Below are positions 54,485-64,000 of a DNA stretch of 64,000 bases, one piece after another (position 1 is the first letter of the stretch; each line of letters starts with the position of its first letter). The stretch spans positions 30,742,362 to 30,806,361 of the forward strand of contig NC_060886.1 of NCBI RefSeq assembly GCF_014805685.1, written 5' to 3'. The notes beneath the pieces were generated by a model. The model was not told the DNA's origin. It was given only the letters and a program-made list of their open reading frames with translations, and searched no databases. The position numbers and the translations under genes are program-made. This DNA is from Silurus meridionalis. Its lineage: Eukaryota; Chordata; Actinopteri; Siluriformes; Siluridae.

Positions 54485-56455
54485 AGGCCGGTACCACAGG
54501 ACAGCCGAGGGCAAAGACGCGGATCCTTCATCTCCTGTACGCTCTGGTATTGTGTACCAAGTATTCTGACCTATTCAGGCTTCCTGGACCGGTCCAGTTT
54601 TCTGAAACGTCTATTGATCCATTAGCATGAAGATTTTAAATGATGGGAAAGGAATGGAGTTAGAGCACGCCCATAAAACAATCAAAACATCAACTGGCTG
54701 CAACTGCAGCGACGTAGTACAAATAAAACATGCACATTAGAAGAAAGTAGCATATTCCCTAACCCTAAAAGGTCACATATCAGCTGTAGCATCTCCTGCT
54801 GGATCTAAACCACACGTAGGCATTATATTTTACGACTACTGCTCCTCAAAACAAAACAAATAGTCGCATTAGCTGAGCGTAGCATATCATCATACCTGCT
54901 AGGGGCAGTAACACCTGGTTCTACTCCTGTGCACGTTCACATGCATTCCAAGATGTTGTAGAGTGACGTTGATGTAGCATTCACAATAAATATCTTCACA
55001 CCACACTCTAACACATTCTATCCTGTGACGCTTGTGACAATGTTCAGAACTTCAGCTTTCCTGTCCCCCAAAGTGGTAAAGGAATGTTTTCATCTACTTC
55101 TCCCCCCAACTTGGTGTATCCCGGTAATTCTCTGTCAATGTGTTGGGCTGTATCTTGCTAGTTTGAAGTGCTCTCCAGTTGCTAACTTAGATTGTTAGCT
55201 AACACTCTGCAGTGTCTTAGATAGCTAGATGATTGGTGATTAGTGGGTCATTCCAGGTCATAAAACAGGACTATTGTCTGATCCCACATTGCCAAAAGCA
55301 TTCCTACAGGATTGCTCCTTTTCGGAAAAAAAGGGACAGCAGTGTTTTTTATTCCCATCATGGCCAATATGAGCTATTTGTGCTAACAGGTGCTCTACAT
55401 TAACAAAATCATATATTGATGACTTGCATGGGCAATTATTTGCTGAACTTCCAGCTACCATTGGAGCTTCCTAAAGAAGCACATATGCTTAGAAGACTGG
55501 CACTTTAATTAGAGATGGTTCTACAAATCTGAGTATATATTGGGCCAGGAACAAGTGCTTCTCTTCGCCAACAAAATCTAAAATATTCCAGCATTGTCAC
55601 TTGGTTAAGGTCTCAGCAGATATGTGCATGTGCACGGAAAGATCTTTAGATGTTTGTAACTCCACTGGGTGATGGACTGGTGTTCACACTTGCATCCAAA
55701 GCAAGAATTTTGGTAGTTAAACCCTTTAGAGAGTCGATTAGGGAATGAGTTTGAGTCTATATCCTTTTTAATTGTTTTCCTGGAGTCTTTTTTTTTTATT
55801 GCCATTGTTGCCTTTGGATTGATCTTCATAATCAACCAAAATCAAACGATAAATTTTATTAGTTTAAACTTAATCTGTAGTCTTCAAATCCATATCGAGG
55901 TCTTTATTGCAGTAGGTGGATGATCTGTGTTTAGACCAAGGCTGGAACTAATCTCTGCAGGAAATGCAGACCTGGTTGTGGTCACTATAAGTGTGCAAAT
56001 CATGAGGCAGAGGCTGTGGGTGTATAGAGTTCTGTCAGGTTGGCATCATTTACTCCGTGTGAGAGAAAATAACAGCCAATTTATTCAAACTTCTCAGTTT
56101 TATCCAATCAGATGGACAAAAAAAAATGTGTTGGCTTTAAATATAAGCTGCTCAGCTATTAGAGCAGATTTCCCCCAGATTTTGGCCAAACTTTTTTTGG
56201 AATCACAAAAAAATTGTTTTAAAGCACAAAAAAGCTTTTAAATGTCAGAACTGAAACAAGACATATGCGTCCATTTCTGTTCCTTCACTCTTCTGCCTTC
56301 CTTTTACAAACCCCTGAGAAAAGTGTGTGTGTTTGTGTGTGTGTTCCTCAAGAAGATGGACGGTGTGTCACTGACTCACAGATTAAGCCACTGCCACTCA
56401 ATCCTGACTGGTGCTGCTTAGACTCCAATTAAAACTGTCAGGCCCTTTAAGCCGA
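54485..56455. other. Long non-coding stretch, nothing recognised
   Basis: AT-rich unique-looking DNA. The 104-codon frame at 55927-56241 shows no domain. Confidence 0.45.
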
Positions 56456-56459
56456 GCTT

Positions 56460-57255
56460 GAAGTGTGTGTATCTGTGGGGTTTTGTGTGTGTGTGTGTTT
56501 GTCTAAGATTTAGTTTGTATCTGTGCAATTGTGTGTGTGTGGGTTGGATTGTGTTTGCGTGTGTATGTGTGTGTATCTGTGAAATCGTGTTTGTATTAGA
56601 GTGTGTGTGTGTGTGTGTGTGTGTATCTATGGCATTGGTAATGTGTGTGCGTGAAGGATTTTGTATGTATCTATTGGATTTTGAGTGTGTGTGTGTGTGT
56701 GTGGGTATCTATGGGATTGTTAATGTGTGTGTAGGATTTTGTATATATCTATGAGATTGTAAAAGTGTGTGTGTTGGATTATGTTTGTGTATCTGTGGAA
56801 CTGTGTGTAGGGTTGTGTTTCTGTGGAATTGTGCTTAATTGTGATTTTTTAAATGTATCTATGGAATTGTTTATATGCGTGTGTGTTGGATTATGTTTGT
56901 ATTTGTGAAAATACGTATATGTTTGTTGGATTGTGAGTTTGAGGGTGTATATGTGAAATTGTGTGTGTAAGGTTTTGTATGCATTTCTACAAATGCGTGT
57001 GTGTGCTGGATTGTGTATTTGTAGTATTGTGTATATGTGTTGAATTGTGTGTGTGGGGATGTTGCATTTGTTGGATTGAATGTGTGTATCTGTGGCATTG
57101 TGTATGTGTCAAGGCTCTGTACTCCATGGAATGGAATCTAATCTGTTCAGGGGTGTGTGTGTGTGTGTGTATATTTCTTGATTTGTGTGTGTTTGTGAAT
57201 GCATGTGTGAGATTGTATATGTGTGTATCTGTTGGATTGTGCATTTGTGTACTGA
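56460..57255 (+). repeat. GT-rich degenerate minisatellite
   Basis: About 800 bases of loosely repeated units of roughly 35-45 bases. Each combines a GT run with TATCTRTGRRATTGT and TTGGATTGTGT-type words. The plus strand is almost free of C. Units differ in GT length and by point changes, which indicates an old array. Confidence 0.85.
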
Positions 57256-57452
57256 ATGTGTACACCAACTGCAAATAAACTTTTCTGGTATCATGAAACT
57301 GTTGTGTCTAATTTGTGTTTTTACCTCTATCACTTTCTCAATGTTTTTGGGGTTTTTTTTTGTGTATGTGTTCATATGTGTGTGTGTGTGCATGCCCCGG
57401 TGTGTGTACACATATATGAACTATATGAACAGGGTTGCACTGTATTGAACAG

Positions 57453-57602
57453 GCCTCGGGCAGGTTTGATGGACAGATGGACAGTGGATTTGAGACAGAG
57501 CCCCTTTTGAGCCAATGGGAGCAGAGGAACCCTGCTGTGGTCACAGTGACAGTTGCTGTGAGTGATTGCATCCGGAGCTCCCCCATGATGCTCTGGAGCA
57601 GA
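57453..57602 (+). other. Exon-like open stretch (unconfirmed)
   Basis: A 150-base, 50-codon open frame lies between AG (57451-57452) and GTGAGA (57603-57608). It begins ASGRFDGQMDSGFETEP and ends PMMLWSR. Codon use is GC-biased at third positions, unlike the neighbourhood. The pyrimidine tract before the AG is poor. I do not recognise the peptide. It may be a conserved non-coding element instead. Confidence 0.25.
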
Positions 57603-57644
57603 GTGAGACCGAAAAAAAAAAAAAGTTTCTAAAAGAGGTGAAAG

Positions 57645-57808
57645 AAGATCTCCTGCTATAGAGCTCCAACACCTTTGGGATGAATGTGAACATTTGTGGA
57701 TAAATGAATCTCTACAAATTTCCAGAAAATCTAGTGGAACATCTTTACAGAGAAGTGGAGCTTATTAGAACAAGTAATGGAATGGATGTCCACAAACATT
57801 TGAGATAA
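57645..57808 (+). mobile_element. Tc1-like relic, 3' half
   Basis: GAAGATCTCCTGCTATAGAG, AACACCTTTGGGATGAATGT, TCTAGTGGAACATCTTTACA and GTCCACAAACATTTG occur in family order. The central C-terminal region is deleted. Confidence 0.7.
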
Positions 57809-58687
57809 CTAGAGTATAATCCAGATCTCTTTTTTATAACTCTTTTTTGTGTACCTGAATGCGATTTTGAGGTGAAGAAATGTTGACATTTCTCCTGATA
57901 CCTTTGAAAATCCCAATTTGTTTTGGTAGCCTGAGCCTCATTTGGACCTGTCAGGTCTAAAAATAAAATCAATTTGGCAGAAGGTTCCAACATCAACAGA
58001 TCACCGATAACAGATTTTTGACCGCTTGTTACTGCAACACACTAGACGTCTGAAGATTATTATTTTTATGTGCAAACAAATTCGCCGATAGAAAAGCCAC
58101 ATGCACGTGAAAGACTTTGCTCCTGGTGCTGAATTTACACTCCTGAACGTTGACCTGAGAATTTTTGAAAACAAGCTTTTTTTTTGAACCAGCGGAAAGC
58201 AAGAAGATGGGGCTGGTGTTGGATGGTAAAGGTGCGGGATTGAGCGTACGGTTTATCGTTGACCCTGTTTGCATGAAGTCGTTCAGTCTGAAAACGTGTT
58301 CCATGTGCTACCTGGTTCCACTAATCTGTTTTTTCACTTTCAAACAAATCGATGTTTGACCGACAAAAATTGGTCAGAATTTAGAGGAAGTTTAAGTCGT
58401 GTGACTTATGTTTATAAAATAGGATTTATGACCTTCATGTGCATCTGACCTTCATTTGTCCTTGTTAGAATTTCCACATATTTTGTGAGATATAACTTTA
58501 ATTGATTGCTGTTTTCTGTAATGGCATTTATCTGCTTTATATTAAAGATCTGTTATATATATTTTGGATAAAACTGAAAATATATATTTTGGATAAACCT
58601 GACTTAACTATCTCATGGTCTCGACATAACAAGCATTGTTTCCTTGGCATGGCCCCTTAGGACTTCTGTGGATAGAAAATGTGGCAT

Positions 58688-59070
58688 GTGCAAAACTTTG
58701 GACACCCATTCTAAATCCTCAGAGTAACTGGCTCATTAGGTCTCAATTGACTCATAAGGACTCTTTTCTCATTTATTCTTCGTCTAAAAACTCAACAACC
58801 GAGGCCTCTCTGTAATCACCTGAGCATCTGCAAAAGAAGCTAATTAAGTTCTAAGCAAAGGAAGTCATTACAAAATTGAGATTAATGGGAAGTGTGGAAT
58901 TTAAGCCAAGATCTGGAAGATCTCAGATAGAATTGCTGGACAAAATGGTCAAGTTACAGGAAGAACCTGCAGGATGGTTTTGCCAACAAACGATCAATGG
59001 TCTGTCATCAAAGTTCTGCTGTGTAGCACAACTTGCTCAAATAGATTCTTCATGGAAGTGTCTTTGACGT
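58688..59070 (+). mobile_element. Tc1-like relic, N-terminal region
   Basis: It opens with GTGCAAAACTTTGGACACCC. At 58891 the frame reads SVEFKPRSGRSQ, resembling the GRPR-type linker between the two helix-turn-helix parts of Tc1 transposases. A decayed continuation follows. This is a different family from the recurrent one, and it ends about 20 bases before the next Tc1 copy. Confidence 0.5.
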
Positions 59071-59092
59071 CTTTTGCTCTAACTAATAGATA

Positions 59093-59372
59093 TACACTTT
59101 ATAGACAAAAGTATAACTGACTTTTTTAACCATATGTGGATTGAAATTATCCATTCCCTTGGAGAAAAAGGAGATCCAAACCTGTTCCAGCATGACAATG
59201 CACAAAGCCTGCTCTATAAAAATATGCTTTATCTTCATGGAGTGGAAGATCTCTTGCTATAGAGCTCCGAACTGATTGCGATGGATGTGAACGCTGACTG
59301 CACCCCAGGCCTCCTCACCTTCTCACCTACATCGGTGCCTCACTTTTCTAACCCCCTTGTGGCTGAATGAAC
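59093..59372 (+). mobile_element. Tc1-like relic with terminal repeat
   Basis: Starts after TA with CACTTTATAGACAAAAGTAT, the terminal inverted repeat. It keeps CCTGTTCCAGCATGACAATG, encoding LFQHDNA with the second catalytic aspartate, which the copies at 12573, 14548 and 62605 have lost. It continues to CACCCCAGGCCTCCTCACC and GTGGCTGAATGAAC. The 3' end is missing and stops interrupt the frame. Confidence 0.75.
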
Positions 59373-59629
59373 CTTTGTTTTATTTTCTGTAAATTCTAAA
59401 GAATGCTCTGTGTGAAGATCCCAATTTCTTAAATACTCAAAACCAGATATCAAACACCAATATGCACGCCCTGAAGATCACAGAGATCACACTTTTCCTC
59501 CTCCTGATGTTTGATGAGAACTTTAATTGTGCTGTACTTGCATGATGTGTAATGCCGTGTGTTGCTGCGATGGGATTGGTTGATTGGAGATGGACATGAA
59601 TGAGCAGGTGAACAGGTCTTTCATGTATG

Positions 59630-59945
59630 CGTATACTCGGGCGATTTATTATCCAGAATTGACTGTTTCTGGACGTTCCATATGAATAAACATAACTGGA
59701 GGTAATGGAAACTTCCGATGGTGTTACAGACCAGACGGTTTCTCCTGAAGAATCGGCGTCTCGATCTGTACCGCATATTTACATCGTATGGAACGTATGC
59801 GTCATCGGATGAATCGATGGACGTGTGTGGAGATCTCCAGTGAGCCCATCTGCGCTTGCTAATGTTGAACACATTTCCCGTTTCTGCTCCGCAGTCCTCC
59901 GTCAATCCATTAATCACACACATCTGCTGCCTTCATCTAACCGTC
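59630..59945. other. Candidate conserved non-coding element with a 100-codon minus frame
   Basis: Unique CpG-rich sequence. A minus-strand frame covers 59621-59923 and starts MCVINGLTEDCGAETGN. It has an Arg-rich middle and no domain that I know. ATCCATTAATCACAC on the plus strand is a homeodomain-type core. Confidence 0.3.
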
Positions 59946-59949
59946 CTTC

Positions 59950-60895
59950 GAGAGCTTCATGTGTGTGAGTGCTTCTGGACCTCATTTTATCACAATACAT
60001 CATTAGTTCTACTTCAAGGCTGTCTCTGGATATCCAGGGTGCAGTAGCATCGAGCGTAGGGGCGCTATTCAGAAACCGAGACGTTTGGCGAAAAAAACAA
60101 GACCAGACTTTATTGCAGGAGGTCCTCGTTCTTCGCCGTGCTTAGCGAGTTTGACGCGTGAAAAATTATTTGCACGACGAGGTCTTCTTTAAAATAACTT
60201 CATCTGCTTCGATGAATCGTTTTCGATTCACATCGAGGCAGATGTGTGAAGCGGTGCGACTCTTGTTCTCTCTTGTCCTTTATTTGCGGTTTAAATCCTC
60301 ATTTTTCCCTTTAATTTTGCTAGCATTAGAAGTGCTAAAACACCTCACCTTCATCTGGAGTGTATAAAGTCAGAAACGCCACCTTTTCACACTTTCTATC
60401 CGACATCGTTGATAAGAGGATCAGCGAGAAAGCCTAGCATAAGGCTAATATCCACAGATCTACTGTGAGCGCTAGTTTATTTCTTGCTAACTTCCAGAAA
60501 TCTAAATCGCCGTCTAATATTCGAGAAGCTTCCACAAGAGCTGTTAGCCATATTGCATATCACTTTAACCTCCTGCTAATATTTCAAAAACTTCTCCAAG
60601 TGCTGACGATGGGAAGATAATATTTATAAAGCTCCTACAGAAGCTGGTGGCTGTGCGAACTGACGCAGGAGCGTTTTTATTCATTTAACTGGTTTATTTA
60701 TGAAGCTGTTGGATTTATCTTGAGGGTTTGAGGATGGCACTTGAGTAAGAAGCACACAGGAATATAAAATACCCCCGAGGTTTTGTACACAAAAAACACA
60801 AACTTTTAAAGAGAAAAAAATTTGAAAAACGGAACAACTCCTCCTTCATTCCTTCTTTTCTTTTCTTTTTTCCTCTCTTTTTATTGTTTCTATCC
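59950..60895. other. Non-coding stretch, nothing recognised
   Basis: CpG-containing unique DNA with short overlapping frames only. Confidence 0.4.
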
Positions 60896-60897
60896 AT

Positions 60898-60932
60898 CAC
60901 ACCATCCATCCATCCATCCATCCATCCATCCT
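60898..60932 (+). repeat. (CCAT)n microsatellite
   Basis: About eight units, with a short CTGT run at 60947-60963. Confidence 0.9.
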
Positions 60933-60996
60933 GCTCTCCTAGGGTTCTGTCTGTCTGTCTGTCAATACAGCACAATACAAATGTGACCTAGCTAGC

Positions 60997-60998
<2 letters not shown>

Positions 60999-61066
<68 letters not shown>

Positions 61067-61067
61067 C
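60999..61067 (+). repeat. (GATA)n microsatellite
   Basis: About 17 perfect units, preceded by CTAGCTAGCTA. Confidence 0.95.
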
Positions 61068-61207
61068 TGGATGAAAAGACAGACATACAGTATCTATCTC
61101 ACAGATATTATAGTTATTGTGGTTAATACTATGATGTAAATGCAGGGGGGTAATGGGGAACAGGCGATTGACCAAAGATGAAATTGGGAGCTTTGGAAGT
61201 AACTCTG

Positions 61208-61248
<41 letters not shown>
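61208..61248 (+). repeat. (CA)n microsatellite
   Basis: About 20 units. Confidence 0.95.
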
Positions 61249-61506
61249 TATTTTGGATTTATGAGGTTGTATCCAGACTCTACGTGTGTGTGAGTAGGAC
61301 AGTGAAATTGCTGAGGAACGTGCGTGATGCACTCCGCAAGGCAAACAAACAGAAGAGACGGAAAAATGGATAAATAAAATATTGAAGAAAAGGATATTAA
61401 GGCGATCTGTTCGAGCAGCGGGTTTCGCTCGCTGTATGGTGTTGGGATTCATTATTGATTATTTTAATCGTACATTTTGGGTAATTTTCTGAAGAATGCA
61501 GTCCAA

Positions 61507-61621
61507 ACACACACACACACACACACCAGTGGGATGTGATGTAAAATGGCAGTGTTGCATGTGTGTGTCCTGTGATGAACACTGTAATTAACCCCATATG
61601 AGACTCAGTGGGACACTCCTG

Positions 61622-61656
<35 letters not shown>
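61507..61656 (+). repeat. Short (CA)n then (GT)n arrays
   Basis: CA run at 61507-61527 and GT run at 61625-61656, inverted with respect to each other. Confidence 0.9.
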
Positions 61657-61795
61657 CAGCAGTGACGGTGATTGATGATATTTTGAAAAAGTGAAAACGG
61701 AGGTTAGCTGTCTGAGATACATACCAGAGAGGATGAAGGAGGCCATTGTGATGCTTAATGCACACTCCAGGGCTTTTGACCCACCCTGCTGTCTC

Positions 61796-61932
61796 TGTGT
61801 GTGTGTGTGTGTGTGTGTGGATTCAGACTCCCAGTACAAGTCCTCTTGATGTGTGTTGTAGTGTTTATGTGGGTGTTTGGTGCCATTGGTTTATGCCAAC
61901 TTTGGTAACTGGCTGAGTATGTGGGTTGAAAT

Positions 61933-61966
<34 letters not shown>
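61796..61966 (+). repeat. Two (GT)n arrays
   Basis: GT runs at 61796-61820 and 61934-61966. Confidence 0.9.
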
Positions 61967-61967
<1 letters not shown>

Positions 61968-61969
61968 TT

Positions 61970-62600
61970 TAAAGCACATATGTACAGTATAGAGTGTGTA
62001 AAAGTCCTGCTCATTGCCTTGTGTTTAATATTGTATGAATGGCATATGTATGAAACTGTGCCAAAATATGGTGTGTGTGTGTTGGGAAGTGGCCTAAACT
62101 GCTTTATTTTTGTTCAAAATTAAAAATGTATTAATCAATTCATTAATTATATAAATATTAACCATAATAATTAGGCCCCTCAGACACACTCAGAAATACT
62201 TGTTTTCATTAATAGTTGATTATTACGTTATTAGGCTCATGCATTCTGGCTATAAAAGTTCCTCGGCCTCAGCTACATCACTCGAGTTCACAATAGGTTT
62301 GAATTAAATTTGTGCAGGAGTGAAGATTTTCTCAAAACCTGTTCATCTGGTGATTTCTAACAAAAAAACGAATGTTCTTTATATAATAAAATACAGAGTC
62401 TATTTGCAGCTGATTTCTACATATTTAACCAACGCAGATGTCAAACCAGTGTCTCTCTTAATGTGTTTACTCACATTTAATTGGCTGCCAGTTTCTTGTG
62501 GTGATGCATACTGCATTTGGTAAATATTAGGTTCAGCCACTTAAAAAAAAAAAAAGTAAACAAACAAATTAAATAAAAGTTTTCTGCAAGTGGAACACTC
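61970..62600. other. Non-coding stretch, nothing recognised
   Basis: AT-rich, with poly-A at 62543-62556. Confidence 0.45.
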
Positions 62601-62604
62601 ACAG

Positions 62605-63003
62605 GTCAAATGTTTGTGGACACCTGACTGTAAGATTGATATTTGTTTATTAAAAATCGATTATTCTGTGATGTTTCACTGGATTTTGTGGAGATTCGTG
62701 AAGCCACAAGGGTGTTAGTAAAGTCAGTACCGATATAGGTGAGAAGGTGAGGAGGCCCTGGAGTGCAGTCAGCATTCACATTCATCCCAGAGGTCTTCAA
62801 TAAGGTTGGAGAACTTCATGGAGCTGGCTTTGTGCACAAACATCTGGAACAGGTTTGGGTCTCCTAGTTAAAGCGAAGGCAAAATTTAAGCTCCAGCATC
62901 CAAAGACGTCCAATACAATCGTGTTTGAGCTTTGGGGTAACAGCTTTGGGAAGAACCACATATGGCTGGAAAAGTCACGTGTCCCAATATTTTGTGGATG
63001 TGA
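62605..63003 (-). mobile_element. Tc1-like element, near full-length defective copy
   Basis: Minus strand: ACAAAATATTGGGACACGTG, CCATATGTGGTTCTTCCCAA, AGGAGACCCAAACCTGTTCC, then MFVHKASSMK, CCTCCTCACCTTCTCACC, and the 3' end CAGGTGTCCACAAACATTTG. Both ends of the family are present within 400 bases. The HDNAP segment is missing here too. Confidence 0.8.
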
Positions 63004-63271
63004 TACTGGAAGAGAGAAGAGAAAATGAAAGACAGTTTAACATCCTCTTGCGTATTTTCTGGGCATGTTGTTTCTGAGAAAACTTTACAAAAACTACCCC
63101 AATTAGCCAGAACGCTCAGAATGTTAGAATAATTGACAATAATAATAATTAAAAAAGAAAAAAAATTCATTTTTCCACTGCCTGGAATCCAGCCAAGATG
63201 TGTGAGTGTGCTGTATTTATCAAATTATTTGTTTTTCTTTCTGCATATTTTCTAATTCCTCCCACCATTCA

Positions 63272-63273
<2 letters not shown>

Positions 63274-63306
<33 letters not shown>
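63274..63306 (+). repeat. (GT)n microsatellite
   Basis: About 15 units, with GTGCGTG at both edges. Confidence 0.95.
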
Positions 63307-63309
<3 letters not shown>

Positions 63310-63725
63310 CTAAAAGCTGCTAAAAGCCTCTCCATACTCCCCAGGGTACAGACCTGCATTGTGTCAGTCAAACGCCACTCAGTGAGAAGGGACACAGATG
63401 AGGAAGAACTGTCTCTCTCACTCTTTCTGTCTTTCTCTCACAAGCATGGTGATCTCTATATCTGTCCTTTTGTCTCTCGGTCCATCTTGAAAGCCGTAAC
63501 ACGATGAGGTGAGAGTGGCGCTCTAACCCGATGCCTCGTGTGTGGGAACGCCATTGTGCACCGCGAATGCAGACGGCGAGCGAGACGAGGCGAAAGAAGA
63601 ATGAAGACTGAAGGAAAAGAGAAAACGGAGAAACAGGAACGGTGCGAGAGGGCTAGGGTGACTCGGACGCCTCGGCATGCTCGATAAAAAAGCAAACCAG
63701 CTCGTCTTACTAGGGACTGAATGGA
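63310..63725. other. Non-coding stretch, CpG-rich in its right half
   Basis: The part from 63490 to 63700 is CpG-rich and purine-rich on the plus strand. No exon-like frame with splice signals. Confidence 0.4.
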
Positions 63726-63728
63726 ATG

Positions 63729-63729
63729 G

Positions 63730-63761
<32 letters not shown>
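63729..63761 (+). repeat. (GT)n microsatellite
   Basis: About 16 units. The last 240 bases of the window hold poly-T near 63965 and nothing else that I recognise. Confidence 0.95.
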
Positions 63762-63764
<3 letters not shown>

Positions 63765-64000
63765 AGAGCCAAGAACCAGTAAACAGAATCAAGACTAAGA
63801 GATGAACACAAAAGACCAGAGCTAATGGAGAGGTCGAGTATTAAAGTTCGGGCCAACCTGAGACACTCCACCATCCGTGCACTACTTAGTAATGAATGTC
63901 CATTGACTGAGGACATCATGATTGTGGATCCTCCTCAATCTTCAAGACGCTTCAATATAGTCTTGTTTTTTTTTTATTTATTAAAAGTAAAAGACCAACC

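Noticed and set aside
60999..61067. Tandem arrays as a CRISPR-like or other spaced-repeat system
   Set aside because: Units are simple tetranucleotides without spacers, in vertebrate-type DNA.

Overview
This window is vertebrate nuclear DNA with no gene I can support. The organism is most likely a teleost fish. The reasons are: degenerate copies of Tc1/mariner, mariner and Tol2-like hAT transposons; tRNA-headed SINE fragments with the tail common in fish; fragments of non-LTR and probably Penelope-type retroelements; and about 45 long CA/GT arrays in 64 kb. The combination would suit an otophysan such as a catfish, but that is inference. Nearly all long open frames are read-through of CA/GT arrays or lie in transposon relics. 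I read the window as a gene desert or the inside of one or more very large introns.

Layout. 0-3.6 kb: a pogo/Tigger-like transposon end, an unclassified transposon terminus, AT-rich and CTGT tracts, a Tc1 relic and a hairpin with a hammerhead-like core. 3.6-13.5 kb: single-copy-looking DNA with several candidate conserved stretches, three SINE pieces, two Tc1 pieces and many GT/AC arrays. 13.6-19.3 kb: four Tc1-type regions, one apparently nested, and more candidate conserved DNA. 19.4-24.1 kb: microsatellites, SINE heads and a LINE 3' end. 24.7-37.3 kb: two related Tol2-like hAT copies plus a third hAT-like end, a mariner relic and a dense CA/GT cluster. 37.5-43.7 kb: a GC-rich block, a Tigger-like relic, a LINE reverse-transcriptase relic, tetranucleotide arrays, a second CA/GT cluster and candidate conserved DNA. 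44.0-49.1 kb: a long foldback between direct repeats, a mariner copy with terminal inverted repeats, and a terminal-repeat element with a 5-bp target duplication. 49.8-54.5 kb: a SINE head, a mariner relic with N- and C-terminal pieces, candidate conserved DNA and a perfect RFX X-box. 56.4-64 kb: a GT-rich minisatellite, one exon-like open stretch, four Tc1 relics and a GATA array.

No genes act together here. What is legible is the history of mobile elements: the same defective Tc1 form recurs at three places, and two mariner copies share one shortened structure, so both families probably spread as non-autonomous elements. Family assignments rest on recognising motifs by eye, and every candidate conserved element needs a cross-species alignment.
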